Shown here piece by piece: positions 15,504 to 25,806 of a stretch of DNA of 64,000 nucleotides. Positions within the stretch are counted from its first letter, which is position 1. Each line of letters begins with the position of its first letter. The stretch is from Flavobacteriales bacterium (GTDB lineage Bacteria > Bacteroidota > Bacteroidia > Flavobacteriales > Flavobacteriaceae): positions 186,001 to 250,000 of the forward strand of contig JAFLBS010000004.1 of the NCBI GenBank assembly GCA_017303755.1. The letters are read 5' to 3'. Below the pieces are notes generated by a model, which did not search any database, was not told the DNA's origin, and saw only the letters and a list, made by a program, of their open reading frames with translations. Made by a program: the position numbers and the translations under genes.

Positions 15504-17177
15504 CTAAGACAATCCGATGATCTTACCATCATTATCAATATCGATTCGTTCTGCATTTGGAACGCTTGGTAATCCAGGCATTCGCATAACATCGCCCAGA
15601 AGTGGAACTATGAATCCTGCACCACTGGCAATTTCAAATTCGCGTACCGTAACATCAAAATTCGTCGGTCGACCTATTAGCTTTTCATTATCCGAAAAAC
15701 TCGCAGGCGTTTTAGCCATACACACCGAAAATTCATTAAAACCTAAATCGTTTATCATTTTCAATTGGGTTTTGGCTTTGGGCGATAAATCGACCGTTGT
15801 TGCGCCATAAATTTCGGTGGCTATTTTTTTAATTTTAAATTCAATGCTATCGGTTTTTTGGTACAACGGAGTGAAATCGGTAGTCTTTGTATTGATGGCT
15901 TCCACTACTCTTTCGGCTAATTCAGTTGCGCCTTTTCCGCCATTGGCAAACGCTTTACTAACTACAGCAATAACTCCTTTTGCTGAACACAATTCTTTTA
16001 ATTTAGCGTATTCTTCTTCGGTATCTTCTGGAAAAGCATTGATACAAACAATCGGATTGATTCCAAATTTCTGTATGTTCTCAATGTGTTTTTCCAAATT
16101 GCAAAAGCCGTTTTCAATCGCAGATACTTTTGGGTATTTCAGTTCGTATTCGCTCATTCCGGCATGATGTTTCAAAGCGCGCAATGTAGCCACAACTACA
16201 ACTGCGTCAGGCTTCAATCCTGATTGTGCACATTTAATATGAAAGAACTTTTCGGCTCCTAAATCGGCACCAAAACCCGCTTCCGTTACCACATAATCGC
16301 CTAATGAAAGTCCGGTTTTAGTCGCAATCACCGTATTGGTTCCTTGCGCAATACTGGCAAACGGTCCGCCGTGCAAAATTGCCGGATTTCCCTCTAAGGT
16401 TTGCACCAAATTCGGTTTCAAAGCATCCTTCAAAAGAACTGCCATCGCACCAACGACTTTCAAATCGCGAGCAAAAATGGCTTTTCCATCCAATGTTTTT
16501 CCGATGAAAATCGAACCCAAACGACGTTTTAAATCTTCCATATCTTTGGATAAACACAAAATCGCCATAACCTCTGAAGCTGGAGTGATATTAAAACCTT
16601 CTTCTCTTAGAACTCCATTGGCTTTTCCTCCAACACCTATAATAATATGGCGCAACGCACGACCGTTCATGTCCATTACGCGTTTCCAAGCAATGGTTCT
16701 CGGATCCAAATTGAGAGAATGAGCTGGACTTTGCAAATTGTTATCAATTACTGCGGAAAGTAAATTGTTGGCTTTCTCAATCGCTGAAAAATCGCCAGTA
16801 AAATGCAGATTGATGTCTTCCATCGGGATTACTTGTGCATAACCGCCACCCGCAGCACCGCCTTTCAGACCGAAAACGGGTCCGAGAGAAGGCTCACGCA
16901 ATACCGCAATCGCTTTTTTGTTGATGCAATTCAATCCATCAGCCAAGCCGATTGACATGGTCGTTTTACCTTCGCCGTATTTGGTGGGCGACATAGCTGT
17001 AACCAGAATCAGTTTACCTTTTGGATGTTCCGATTGCAAATGAAGTGGTAATTTGGCTTTGTATTTTCCGTAATATTCTAAATCGTCGTTGGAGATGTTT
17101 ATTTTTTGAGCTATTTCTTTGATGTGAACTAAAGTAGCACTTTGCGCTATTTCAATGTCGGAAGGAAAGTTAGGCAT
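15504..17177 (-). CDS. fhs: Formate--tetrahydrofolate ligase
   Basis: Fhs makes 10-formyl-THF from formate, THF and ATP, supplying one-carbon units. The 557-residue protein has the ATP-binding loop SPTKYGEGKTT (residues 63-73) and conserved blocks LREPSLGPVFGLKGGAAGGGYAQ (in two parts near 95-117), LHFTGDFSAI, GGPFASIAQGTN and GAGFIVPLLGDVMRMPGLP near the C-terminus. The length is normal for the family. It has a stand-alone position on the minus strand. Confidence 0.95.
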   Translation of the reverse strand: MPNFPSDIEIAQSATLVHIKEIAQKINISNDDLEYYGKYKAKLPLHLQSEHPKGKLILVTAMSPTKYGEGKTTMSIGLADGLNCINKKAIAVLREPSLGPVFGLKGGAAGGGYAQVIPMEDINLHFTGDFSAIEKANNLLSAVIDNNLQSPAHSLNLDPRTIAWKRVMDMNGRALRHIIIGVGGKANGVLREEGFNITPASEVMAILCLSKDMEDLKRRLGSIFIGKTLDGKAIFARDLKVVGAMAVLLKDALKPNLVQTLEGNPAILHGGPFASIAQGTNTVIATKTGLSLGDYVVTEAGFGADLGAEKFFHIKCAQSGLKPDAVVVVATLRALKHHAGMSEYELKYPKVSAIENGFCNLEKHIENIQKFGINPIVCINAFPEDTEEEYAKLKELCSAKGVIAVVSKAFANGGKGATELAERVVEAINTKTTDFTPLYQKTDSIEFKIKKIATEIYGATTVDLSPKAKTQLKMINDLGFNEFSVCMAKTPASFSDNEKLIGRPTNFDVTVREFEIASGAGFIVPLLGDVMRMPGLPSVPNAERIDIDNDGKIIGLS

Positions 17178-17252
17178 ACAATTAAAGTTTAGTGAAGTAA
17201 AATTAGTGATTCAATAGCGGAATAAAAACGACAAAAATCATGTTTTAAACAA

Positions 17253-17283
17253 AAAACCTACTGAATTGCATCAAGTAGGTTTT
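17253..17283 (-). terminator. Terminator after parC
   Basis: The 10-bp arms aaaacctact (17253-17262) and agtaggtttt (17274-17283) enclose an 11-nt loop. The run of A on the plus strand gives a T tract on the minus strand. Confidence 0.85.
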
Positions 17284-17289
17284 TGTTGA

Positions 17290-20007
17290 TTAGTCTAACG
17301 ATAAAGTAATTTGTCCGTCGTCACCAGTTTCGGTTTGGATGTCTTCCGAAACGTTTTCATCGCCCGAAACTTCCATTTCTTCTGGTGCTTCTTCTTCGGG
17401 TTCTTCGTACGGCAATGGTTCGAGCAAATTAACTTGTTTTAGTTTATCGGTTGTCAATTGATTACCCAACGCTTTAATTCCTTTTACAGCAATAAATTGC
17501 TCTAAATCAATTGCTTGATTGTCTTTTTGAACACCTTTCACTTTAGCAAAAACGATTTCAGCCACCGGACGCCAATCTGTAGAAACAATTTCCAACTGCG
17601 ATTTTTCATGTTCGGTTATGAAAATTTCTTCTTTATTTTCGTTTTCAACTAAGAACCGTTTGACGAAATAACGTTCTTTTTCGCCATCGTAATAAATGGT
17701 TGAAATCGGTTTCTTCGGATTCCATTTTTCCAATACAATCATGTCTTCGTCGAAATGCGTAGTCAATTCAGGTATGATGGTTTTCAGTTTCCCAGCTTGG
17801 TTGATGATAAGCAAGCGATCATTCGGACGGAATTCGCCCAACAACTCGCCTCTTCCATCCACATTCAAACGTTGCACCGTATCGTCGAACCATACTTTTC
17901 TCGGACGCAAAGTAGAAATTCCTTTCTCTTTCAACTCAATTTTCTTGATTGGATATTTGGTTACCGTATTTCCGCGAGAAGCTCTTCCCTTGATAGCAAT
18001 ATCAGAGAAATCAACATCCCATTTTAGTTTTTTCACACTTCCTACTTGTCGTAATAAAATCGTAACGACTTCCGCTTCTCCATTCGGATTGGCCGAAAAA
18101 TACAAGACTTGTGAACCCGGTTTTTCTTGTGTTAAATCGTAGAATTTATCACGTGTCACACCCGAAACATTGAACCGCTTAATGAACGTTGATCCACTTT
18201 TACCATCACGGTAAATCATGTTGTAAATGGTTCGTTTGTCGTTTTTGTCAAACACAGCAATGTGAATGATGTCTTTGCCGACAAACTTCTTGTCATCGAC
18301 TTTAGAAATCATCATTTTTCCATCGCGCAAGAAAACAATAATATCATCAATATCAGAACAATCGGTAACGTATTGGTCTTTTTTGAGTCCGGTTCCAAAA
18401 AAACCTTCCTCCATATTTACATACAACTTGGTGTTTCGCAATACCACTTTTGTTGCCTCGATGTTTTCGAAACTTCTCAATTCGGTTTGGCGCTCGCGAC
18501 CTTTTCCGTATTTCTCTTTTAATTTGGCGAAATAATCAATGGCAAAATCAATTAGGTTGTCTAAATGATGTTGCACTTCTTTCATTTCGTCTTCCAATTT
18601 GGCAATAAAATCGTCGGCTTTATCCGAGTCAAAACGCGTGATACGAATCATCGGGATTTGCGTTAGTTTTTGCAAATCTTCATCTTCAATTTCCCGTACA
18701 AATGATTTTTTAAACGGTTCAAATCGTTTGTACATGTAATCGTAAAGTGATTCTCTATCGGAATACAATTTGAAATCGATGTACATTTCTTCACGGATGA
18801 AAATCTTTTCGAGTGTAGAAAAATGCCATTTATTTTTAAGTTCTTCCAATTGAATTTCGAGTTCTTGCTTGAGTAAATCAACCGTTCTATTGGTAGATAT
18901 TTTAAGCATATCGGAAACTCCAATGAACAAGGGTTTATTGTCTTCAATTACACAACCCAAAGGCGCAACTGATGTTTCACAAGCGGTGAAAGCATACAAC
19001 GCATCAATGGTTTTATCGGGAGAAACACCTGGAAAAAGGTGAATTAAAATTTCAACTTCGGCCGCCGTGTTGTCTTCGATTTTCTTGATTTTGATTTTGC
19101 CCTTTTCATTAGCTTTCAAAATACTATCAATCAACGTTGATGTATTGGTTGAAAACGGAATTTGAGTAATCACCAAGGTTTGTTTGTCCAATTGCGAAAT
19201 TTTGGCACGCACACGAACACGTCCGCCGCGTAACCCATCGTTGTAATTGGAAACATCGGCAATTCCGGCTGTTTGAAAATCAGGATATAATGTAAACGGT
19301 TTTCCTTTTAGAATTTTGATGGAAGCATCGATTAGTTCGTTGAAATTGTGCGGCAAGACTTTAGTTGAAAGTCCGACTGCAATTCCTTCAGCACCTTGCG
19401 CTAAAAGCAACGGGAATTTAACCGGAAGATTGTTCGGTTCAGCACGACGACCATCGTACGAAACGCCCCAATCCGTGATTTTTGGCGAATACAACACTTC
19501 CAAAGCAAATTTAGACAAACGCGCTTCAATATAACGCGAAGCTGCTGCACTATCACCTGTTAGGATATTTCCCCAGTTTCCTTGGCAATCGATGAGTAAT
19601 TCTTTTTGTCCAATTTGCACCATGGCATCACCAATACTCGCATCACCGTGCGGATGATACTGCATGGTATGACCTACTACGTTCGCCACTTTGTTGTAAC
19701 GACCATCATCCAACTCTTTGAGCGAATGCATGATACGGCGTTGAACGGGTTTAAAACCATCTTCAATTGCTGGAACAGCGCGTTCAAGAATTACATACGA
19801 TGCGTAATCCAAAAACCAATCCTTGTACATACCAGTTACTTTGGTAATGGTATCTTCTGGATTTTCGTCGTTGTCGTAAAAGTGACTTCCTGTTGAAGGT
19901 CGAACGATGTCGTCAAAACCTTCGTCAGTAGTTTCCTCGTTGGTTAATCCATCTAACTCGTCGTTAGTTTCTTCTTCGTTAATGTTATCTTCTTCTTCGT
20001 CTTTCAT
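17290..20007 (-). CDS. parC: DNA topoisomerase IV subunit A
   Basis: ParC is the cleavage subunit of the ATP-dependent type IIA topoisomerase that unlinks daughter chromosomes. The 905-residue protein has an acidic N-terminal extension of about 55 residues. It then has the winged-helix region VQRRIMHSLKE, the quinolone-region motif HPHGDASIGDAMVQ, and the catalytic tyrosine in AAASRYIEARL (Y159). A beta-pinwheel-like C-terminal part and an acidic tail (EEPEEEAPEEMEVSG) follow. The residue equivalent to GyrA Ser83 is alanine (A123), which I believe is usual for Bacteroidetes ParC. A TTTAA-rich 115-nt spacer separates it from parE; both are on the minus strand with parE upstream. Confidence 0.93.
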   Translation of the reverse strand: MKDEEEDNINEEETNDELDGLTNEETTDEGFDDIVRPSTGSHFYDNDENPEDTITKVTGMYKDWFLDYASYVILERAVPAIEDGFKPVQRRIMHSLKELDDGRYNKVANVVGHTMQYHPHGDASIGDAMVQIGQKELLIDCQGNWGNILTGDSAAASRYIEARLSKFALEVLYSPKITDWGVSYDGRRAEPNNLPVKFPLLLAQGAEGIAVGLSTKVLPHNFNELIDASIKILKGKPFTLYPDFQTAGIADVSNYNDGLRGGRVRVRAKISQLDKQTLVITQIPFSTNTSTLIDSILKANEKGKIKIKKIEDNTAAEVEILIHLFPGVSPDKTIDALYAFTACETSVAPLGCVIEDNKPLFIGVSDMLKISTNRTVDLLKQELEIQLEELKNKWHFSTLEKIFIREEMYIDFKLYSDRESLYDYMYKRFEPFKKSFVREIEDEDLQKLTQIPMIRITRFDSDKADDFIAKLEDEMKEVQHHLDNLIDFAIDYFAKLKEKYGKGRERQTELRSFENIEATKVVLRNTKLYVNMEEGFFGTGLKKDQYVTDCSDIDDIIVFLRDGKMMISKVDDKKFVGKDIIHIAVFDKNDKRTIYNMIYRDGKSGSTFIKRFNVSGVTRDKFYDLTQEKPGSQVLYFSANPNGEAEVVTILLRQVGSVKKLKWDVDFSDIAIKGRASRGNTVTKYPIKKIELKEKGISTLRPRKVWFDDTVQRLNVDGRGELLGEFRPNDRLLIINQAGKLKTIIPELTTHFDEDMIVLEKWNPKKPISTIYYDGEKERYFVKRFLVENENKEEIFITEHEKSQLEIVSTDWRPVAEIVFAKVKGVQKDNQAIDLEQFIAVKGIKALGNQLTTDKLKQVNLLEPLPYEEPEEEAPEEMEVSGDENVSEDIQTETGDDGQITLSLD

Positions 20008-20122
20008 ATGAAGGTTTAAAAGTTTAAGGTTTAGAAGTTTAAGAGTTATGACTTACTAAACTTTAAATTTTACATTTAATTTAATTTTCAAAATACTGAA
20101 CACCGCAACTGAACATTGGATA

Positions 20123-21982
20123 CTATTTCTCCACCAATTCCTTATCCAATTCCACTTTCAAATTATTGATGATGAACTCTTGTCGGTCGGGTGTATTTTT
20201 ACCCATATAAAATTCCAACAAGGTTTCGATGGACGTGGCTTTATCGAGCATTACTGGATCGAGTCGGATGTCTTGTCCGATGAAATGTTTGAACTCGTCG
20301 GGTGAAATTTCTCCTAATCCTTTGAATCGCGTGATTTCGGGTTTTGGTTTTAATTTTTCGATGGCATCGATTCGTTCTTGATCGGAATAGCAATAAATCG
20401 TTTCCTTTTTATTTCGAACACGGAATAATGGTGTTTGGAGAATGTATAAATGTCCGTCTTTGATCATTTCAGGGAAAAACTGCAAGAAAAACGTAATCAA
20501 CAACAATCGAATGTGCATACCATCGACGTCGGCATCGGTAGCGATTACGATGTTGTTGTAGCGCAAATCTTCCATCGATTCTTCGATGTCTAGCGCTGCT
20601 TGAAGCAAATTGAATTCTTCGTTTTCGTACACGATTTTCTTGGTCATTCCATACGAATTCAAAGGCTTACCACGTAAACTAAACACCGCTTGTGTATTCA
20701 CATCCCGGCTTTTAGTGATCGAACCAGAAGCCGAATCACCCTCAGTAATGAACAATGTACTTTCTAAACTTCTTGGGTTTTTAGCGTCGGTTAAATGCAC
20801 GCGGCAATCGCGTAGTTTTTTATTGTGCAAACTAGCTTTTTTGGCGCGGTCTTTGGCCAATTTTCTGATTCCGGATAGCTCTTTACGTTCGCGTTCGGCT
20901 TGTAAAATCTTACGCAACAACGCATCGGCAGTTTCTGGATTTTTATGCAGAAAATTATCGAGTTTGGTCGTGATGAAATCGTGAATAAAAGTTCGAACGG
21001 TTGGGCCATTCGGACCAATATCGGTTGAACCTAATTTGGTTTTTGTTTGCGATTCGAAAACGGGTTCTTCCACTTTTACAGAAACCGCAGAAACGATGGA
21101 CTTACGAATATCCGAAGCTTCAAAACCTTTGTTGTAGTATTCGCGTATGGTTTTTACAATCGCTTCACGGAAAGCATTTAAGTGCGTTCCACCTTGCGTT
21201 GTATTTTGACCGTTAACAAACGAATGGTATTCTTCCGAATATTGTGATTTACTGTGCGTCAGTGCAATTTCGATGTCTTCGCCAATGAGGTGAATGATTG
21301 GATATACTGAATCCTCTTCGGTGATGGTTTCTTCGAGTAAGTCTTTTAAACCATTGTCGGAATAGAATTTTTCACCGTTGTAATAAATCGTCAAACCCGT
21401 GTTCAAATAACAATAGTTTTTGAGCATTTTGATGACGTACTCATTACGGTACTTGTAATTTTTGAAAATCGTATCATCAGCAACAAAAGCCACTTTGGTT
21501 CCTTTGCGTTTGGTGCTTTCGGTGATGTCTTCTTCGAGTGTTAAATTTCCTGCTGAGAATTCGGCTGCTTTTTGTTGGTTGTCACGCACGGATTCCACGC
21601 GGAAATAATTCGACAACGCATTCACCGCTTTGGTTCCGACTCCATTTAGACCAACGGATTTTTTAAAGGCTTTGGAATCGTATTTTCCACCCGTATTCAT
21701 TTTGGAAACTACATCGACTACTTTCCCGAGTGGAATTCCGCGACCGTAATCGCGCACCGTTACCATTTTATCTTTGATGGTGACTTCGATGGTTTTTCCT
21801 GCGCCCATAACGAATTCGTCGATACAGTTATCGAGTACTTCTTTTAGCAAGATATAGATTCCGTCGTCGGGAGACGAACCGTCGCCGAGTTTCCCGATGT
21901 ACATACCGGGACGCATTCGGATGTGTTCTTTCCAATCGAGTGAGCGTATATTGTCTTCGTTGTACTGATTTTCTAGTTCCAT
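20123..21982 (-). CDS. parE: DNA topoisomerase IV subunit B
   Basis: ParE is the ATPase subunit that partners ParC. The 619-residue protein has the GHKL fold: [11 protein letters not shown], then [11 protein letters not shown], then [16 protein letters not shown]. It also has a transducer domain and the TOPRIM domain with [12 protein letters not shown] and [13 protein letters not shown]. The length matches ParE rather than GyrB, since no large insert is present. The gene order parE-parC, not gyrB, supports this. There is no obvious truncation. Confidence 0.94.
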   Translation of the reverse strand: MELENQYNEDNIRSLDWKEHIRMRPGMYIGKLGDGSSPDDGIYILLKEVLDNCIDEFVMGAGKTIEVTIKDKMVTVRDYGRGIPLGKVVDVVSKMNTGGKYDSKAFKKSVGLNGVGTKAVNALSNYFRVESVRDNQQKAAEFSAGNLTLEEDITESTKRKGTKVAFVADDTIFKNYKYRNEYVIKMLKNYCYLNTGLTIYYNGEKFYSDNGLKDLLEETITEEDSVYPIIHLIGEDIEIALTHSKSQYSEEYHSFVNGQNTTQGGTHLNAFREAIVKTIREYYNKGFEASDIRKSIVSAVSVKVEEPVFESQTKTKLGSTDIGPNGPTVRTFIHDFITTKLDNFLHKNPETADALLRKILQAERERKELSGIRKLAKDRAKKASLHNKKLRDCRVHLTDAKNPRSLESTLFITEGDSASGSITKSRDVNTQAVFSLRGKPLNSYGMTKKIVYENEEFNLLQAALDIEESMEDLRYNNIVIATDADVDGMHIRLLLITFFLQFFPEMIKDGHLYILQTPLFRVRNKKETIYCYSDQERIDAIEKLKPKPEITRFKGLGEISPDEFKHFIGQDIRLDPVMLDKATSIETLLEFYMGKNTPDRQEFIINNLKVELDKELVEK

Positions 21983-22044
21983 TGTAGATGATCGAATTTC
22001 CGCTAATATAGTGAAACTACAAGGGTTTTGGAAATGATATTTAT

Positions 22045-22052
22045 CAAAGTTA
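22045..22052 (-). promoter_or_regulatory. Candidate promoter for parE (TAACTTTG)
   Basis: A TAnnTTTG box on the minus strand lies 62 nt before the start. A TTTG (minus strand, 22069-22072) lies 16 nt upstream, close to the expected -33 spacing. Confidence 0.5.
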
Positions 22053-22076
22053 TTAAGAATGTTTTTGACAAAATGA

Positions 22077-22149
22077 GAAGGCAGAAATGAGAAAGCAGAA
22101 GGCAGAAAGTGATTCTGATTATGAGATTTCTCCTTCGTCGAAATGACAA
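22077..22149. repeat. Dispersed repeats: gaaggcaga run and 33-nt repeat copy 2
   Basis: Bases 22077-22109 repeat the agaaggcaga-like word seen at 6907 and 22320. Bases 22117-22149 are identical to 8382-8414. Confidence 0.85.
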
Positions 22150-22173
22150 AAAATCTGTTACAACTAAGATTTT

Positions 22174-22320
22174 GCCCCCGATTGGAACGAACTCATTTTG
22201 AAGTAAAAAACTATTCTTTGTTGCGGTAAAAAAGCGACCAGCGGAAGCTATTTTTAGCGTTTACAAAAAAAGGCTTTTACGAAAAATAGTGGAGTGAAAA
22301 GCGGGATTAGGCTCTTATTC
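22174..22320 (+). repeat. CCCCGAT/AAAGCGGGA interspersed element, copy D
   Basis: It begins GCCCCCGATTGGAACGA and ends GTGAAAAGCGGGATTAGGCTC. The core has an apical hairpin with loop GACCAGCGGA between arms taaaaaagc and gctattttta. This apical module recurs in copy G with different stem bases. No gene was found in 21983-22357. A further gaaggcaga-like run lies at 22320-22350. Confidence 0.8.
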
Positions 22321-22357
22321 AGAACGCAGAAAGCAGAAGGCAGATTTCAGTATACTG

Positions 22358-23044
22358 CTATTGATAATGGCAGAAAATTCCAGAGTCGGTTACCGTCCAG
22401 AATGCGGCTTTTTGATTGGAGGATTTTAAAGCGTTGTTGGCCCACGAGTTGCAGGTGTGGAACAAATTGTATTTGCCTTTGGCTTCGTAGAAACTATCGT
22501 TTTTGCCGTAGGTTGTGGCTTGAATGAATTGCGGATTATTATTATCATCGAGTTGAAAACTGTCTTCGATGTAAGCGGTTAGTTTTTGGTAATTTTCGGG
22601 AGAAATTTTGATTTTCACACAGTTTTCGTCTTCTTTTATCGATTTACAAAAAGTGGTGTGCATGGCCGAACTTCCGAGTGCGAATGCGGCATTGAACGCT
22701 GTACTCGCTTTTAAATCGGACCATTCAGGTGTATCGAGGTAAAACCCTTTGTCGCCCCAACCCATCGCTATGTGCGTAGTGGTTGTGTCTTTGGATTTTG
22801 TGTTTTCGACTTTAATCATCGAGCTCCAATCTTTGAATTCGTTTTTGATAGGAACGATAACATCGGTATGAACGCCGTTGGTCTTAATGAAGATTTCGAC
22901 TTCTTGAGATTGATTTTGTGCTTCTTCGGAATTGACTGTTATTTTGGATAATACAAAAGCCGAAGTGAGGTAAAGCGCTAGAAATAATGCGATTCCTAAA
23001 AGCGTTTTTTTGAGAATGGTGAGTGTTCTTTTGATGGTTTTCAT
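22358..23044 (-). CDS. DUF2459 / TIGR02117 family protein
   Basis: The 228-residue protein has one N-terminal membrane anchor (about residues 13-32). The soluble domain carries the family motifs FIKTNGVHTDVIVP, AMGWGDKGFYLDTPEW and HTCNSWANNAL. The conserved H, C and N residues suggest a papain-like or NlpC-like fold facing the periplasm, which is inference. The start MKTIKRTL was preferred over an ATG 10 codons upstream. It is convergent with nothing and is followed by dispersed repeats that abut its stop codon. Confidence 0.85.
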   Translation of the reverse strand: MKTIKRTLTILKKTLLGIALFLALYLTSAFVLSKITVNSEEAQNQSQEVEIFIKTNGVHTDVIVPIKNEFKDWSSMIKVENTKSKDTTTTHIAMGWGDKGFYLDTPEWSDLKASTAFNAAFALGSSAMHTTFCKSIKEDENCVKIKISPENYQKLTAYIEDSFQLDDNNNPQFIQATTYGKNDSFYEAKGKYNLFHTCNSWANNALKSSNQKAAFWTVTDSGIFCHYQ

Positions 23045-23108
23045 GGGTTGGATTGGTTTTCTTTGCCAATTCAAATGTTATGCCAGAAATTAGTATTCCT
23101 TTTTTACA

Positions 23109-23139
23109 AAAAAAGACCTCCGTTTTGGAAGTCTTTTTT
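23109..23139 (-). terminator. Terminator after the outer-membrane barrel gene
   Basis: The arms aaaaaagac and gtctttttt are extended by a mismatched inner stem. The A/T runs give a T tract for the minus-strand gene at 23164-23877. Confidence 0.75.
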
Positions 23140-23163
23140 CAATGAATTGCCATTTCATATTTA

Positions 23164-23877
23164 TTACAATCCAAACGAAAACTCGGTTATGAGATTGATT
23201 GTATTGGTTTTTATATCACCGCTTACACCGCGACTACTCATGTTAGCTATTCTATTATTTAGGCCAAGATTATCTCTGAGTTCAATTGAAATTTTATTTT
23301 TATTTTTAATTACGAATGATTTTCCAAAACCAAATGAAACCCCGTACTCTTTACTTGAAAAGGCGAAATTAAAAGGGAAATTATATTGAGATTCTGGCCT
23401 TGAATAAGTATCTCCAGAGACCAAATTATGATAAGTAGTTCTTCTGTTATGATTGGTTAGTAGTGAAACATATGGCCCAAGATTTGCAAAAAAAGATTTT
23501 TTGGAACCGAAATTATATTTTACTACTAATGGAATTGTCAGATAGTTGTATTCGTTTTTAGTGGTAACATCAACATCTTCAAAAATTAGTTCTCCTGACT
23601 CAAGAACATAAGTATAAAATGTTTTAGAAAAATAGTCAATTCTCTTTTTCTCAAATCCGAGTCCGGTTTTTAGAGAAAACTTTTCATTGATTGTATATTC
23701 TACAGAAAATCCACCCGTAGAATGTGCAAATGAGCCATCTGTATTGTCTAAAATTGCGTTAGTGTCTTTATGAGTAGAATAATTCAATCCGCCGAAAACA
23801 CCAATACGAAAATCATCTTGTGCTTGAACGAAATTCTGCGTCACTACTAATAATAAGGTATAAATTATTCTCTTCAT
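23164..23877 (-). CDS. Outer-membrane beta-barrel protein (porin-like)
   Basis: The 237-residue protein has a signal peptide ending in FVQAQ and then alternating beta strands typical of the Bacteroidetes outer-membrane beta-barrel family (DFRIGVFGGLNYS, FSLKTGLGFEKKR, YLTIPLVVKYNF, GVSFGFGKSF). It probably has 8 strands. No ligand can be assigned. Confidence 0.82.
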   Translation of the reverse strand: MKRIIYTLLLVVTQNFVQAQDDFRIGVFGGLNYSTHKDTNAILDNTDGSFAHSTGGFSVEYTINEKFSLKTGLGFEKKRIDYFSKTFYTYVLESGELIFEDVDVTTKNEYNYLTIPLVVKYNFGSKKSFFANLGPYVSLLTNHNRRTTYHNLVSGDTYSRPESQYNFPFNFAFSSKEYGVSFGFGKSFVIKNKNKISIELRDNLGLNNRIANMSSRGVSGDIKTNTINLITEFSFGL

Positions 23878-23918
23878 TTTAAACTTAATTTATGTACCAT
23901 CATTTTTGTAAAAAGTAA

Positions 23919-23938
23919 AGACGGACAGCAGTCCGTCT
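23919..23938. repeat. Hairpin agacggac-agca-gtccgtct
   Basis: Perfect 8-bp arms lie between ychF and the barrel gene (both minus strand). It may terminate ychF transcription or be another dispersed palindrome. Confidence 0.6.
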
Positions 23939-23966
23939 CTATCAATGAATAATTATATCTTAAAAA

Positions 23967-25061
23967 TTACACATTAAAACGGAAATGCATCACATCTCCA
24001 TCTTTTACAATGTATTCTTTTCCTTCTACTCTTAATTTTCCAGCTTCTTTTACTTTGGCTTCTGAACCGTATTGAGAGAAATCTTCGTAAGCGATTACTT
24101 CGGCACGGATGAAACCTTTTTCAAAATCGGTGTGGATTACGCCTGCTGCTTTTGGAGCTGTATCACCAATGTTTATTGTCCACGCACGCACTTCTTTTAC
24201 TCCAGCAGTGAAATACGTTTGCAATTTTAATAGTTTATAAGCTGCACGAATCAAAACTGCTGAACCTGGTTCGGTTAAACCCATATCTTCAAGAAATACT
24301 TGACGTTCTTCGTAGCTTTCTAATTCGGTGATGTCGGCTTCTGCTCCAACTGAAAGGATAATAACTTCGGCGTCTTCGTCTTTTACTAATTCGCGTACTT
24401 GATCTACGTATTTGTTTCCGCTTACCGCAGAACCTTCATCTACATTACACACGTAAAGAACAGGTTTGTTGGTAATCAACTGAAAATCTTGCATCAATTC
24501 TTCCTCGTCTTGATTTTGAGGAACAACGGTTCTAGCTGATTTTGCTTGGAGTAAATTTTCGCGGATTCGATCTAAAAGTGCTTTTTCAGTTTGTGCTTCT
24601 TTATTTCCCGTTTTGGCAGCACGATTGACTTTTTCGAGGCGTTTTTCAACCGTTTCTAAATCTTTTAGTTGCAATTCGATATCGATGGTTTCTTTGTCGC
24701 GAATTGGGTTTACATTTCCATCTACGTGAACAATATTATCATTATCAAAACAACGCAAAACGTGAATGATGGCGTTACATTCTCTAATATTTCCAAGGAA
24801 TTGATTTCCTAAACCTTCGCCTTTACTTGCTCCTTTTACCAAACCTGCAATATCTACGATATCAACTGTTGCCATTTGAACGCGTTCTGGTTTTACTAAT
24901 TCTTCCAAACGCACAATGCGCGGATCGGGAACGTTTACCACACCAATATTAGGTTCGATAGTACAAAACGGAAAGTTAGCACTTTGCGCTTTAGCATTGG
25001 ATAAACAATTAAATAGAGTCGATTTTCCTACATTAGGTAAGCCTACAATTCCTGCTTTCAT
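23967..25061 (-). CDS. ychF: YchF/OLA1-type translation-associated ATPase
   Basis: YchF is an Obg-family P-loop protein that prefers ATP and associates with ribosomes, with roles in stress response. The 364-residue protein has GLPNVGKST (residues 7-15), the switch region VDIVDIAGLVKGASKGEGLGN, a coiled-coil insert around residues 130-170 and a C-terminal TGS domain (RAWTINIGDTAPKAAGVIH). The length is standard. Confidence 0.95.
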   Translation of the reverse strand: MKAGIVGLPNVGKSTLFNCLSNAKAQSANFPFCTIEPNIGVVNVPDPRIVRLEELVKPERVQMATVDIVDIAGLVKGASKGEGLGNQFLGNIRECNAIIHVLRCFDNDNIVHVDGNVNPIRDKETIDIELQLKDLETVEKRLEKVNRAAKTGNKEAQTEKALLDRIRENLLQAKSARTVVPQNQDEEELMQDFQLITNKPVLYVCNVDEGSAVSGNKYVDQVRELVKDEDAEVIILSVGAEADITELESYEERQVFLEDMGLTEPGSAVLIRAAYKLLKLQTYFTAGVKEVRAWTINIGDTAPKAAGVIHTDFEKGFIRAEVIAYEDFSQYGSEAKVKEAGKLRVEGKEYIVKDGDVMHFRFNV

Positions 25062-25084
25062 TGGTATATTATTTTAAAAGTGTG

Positions 25085-25092
25085 CAAATATA
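25085..25092 (-). promoter_or_regulatory. Candidate -7 box (TATATTTG) for ychF
   Basis: A TAnnTTTG match on the minus strand lies 23 nt before the start codon. No clear -33 was seen. Confidence 0.45.
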
Positions 25093-25203
25093 CTTCTATT
25101 AATTTAAAAATATAAAATACAACTGAAATTACTTTTTGAAGCTGAAGTGGAATTTATATAAGTCTTACAAATAATTGTGTAACATGAAAATTAAAGTCTA
25201 AGG

Positions 25204-25211
25204 TAACTTTG
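25204..25211 (+). promoter_or_regulatory. Candidate -7 box (TAACTTTG) for the exported protein gene
   Basis: It lies 29 nt before the ATG. The nearest upstream TTG (25175-25177) is 26 nt away, longer than usual. Confidence 0.45.
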
Positions 25212-25240
25212 TAAAACATTACTAATTAAAAACTTATATC

Positions 25241-25780
25241 ATGAAATCAATTTTTATCGGAATGACTACATTGTTGTTGACAATGACCATTCAAGCACAA
25301 AACAAAAATGTTAAAGACGAAACCATAACAACGGTTACTACAGTCACTACATCAGACGGAGAAAAAAAATACGTTAAAAAAGAAAATACTGTTGAAGTTC
25401 AAAATATTGAATTGAAAGACGAAAAACCCAATACGCTGAACATCGAAACGAAAGATTCACCAGTGGAAGTGACAACAACTACAAAAATCATTAATCCTGA
25501 TGGAACAACGCGTACGGTAGATGTTGACCGTTCATCGTATTATACTTTAAATGGGAAAAAATACAAAGTAGCGCTTGATGCCAATGGTTACAGAATGATT
25601 GCTGACGATAGCAAAAACAGTAGTTTATTAAGAAAAACAAGCACCAATAGTTACATTTATAGTAACGGAAATAAAACCTCAATTGGGTATTTTGATGTGA
25701 ATGGAAATTTGGTTTTAGAGAGCTACAACCCAAAAACGGATCAAGTAACCTTTGAAACGTATACTGTTGTAAAACAATAA
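25241..25780 (+). CDS. Exported threonine/lysine-rich protein, unknown function
   Basis: The 179-residue protein has a signal peptide ending in IQAQ. A low-complexity section rich in T, V and K (ETITTVTTVTTSDG, VEVTTTTKII) follows, and then a C-terminal half with a repeated SYYTLNGKKYKVALD/SYIYSNGNKTSIGYFD-like strand pattern. I recognise no family. It has its own -7 box and a terminator. Confidence 0.7.
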   Translation: MKSIFIGMTTLLLTMTIQAQNKNVKDETITTVTTVTTSDGEKKYVKKENTVEVQNIELKDEKPNTLNIETKDSPVEVTTTTKIINPDGTTRTVDVDRSSYYTLNGKKYKVALDANGYRMIADDSKNSSLLRKTSTNSYIYSNGNKTSIGYFDVNGNLVLESYNPKTDQVTFETYTVVKQ

Positions 25781-25806
25781 CAGTATCTCTTTATATATCC
25801 CAAGTG

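Noticed and set aside
17696-18535. Plus-strand open frames within parC
   Set aside because: They are overlapping shadow frames of a well-conserved topoisomerase gene with no independent support.
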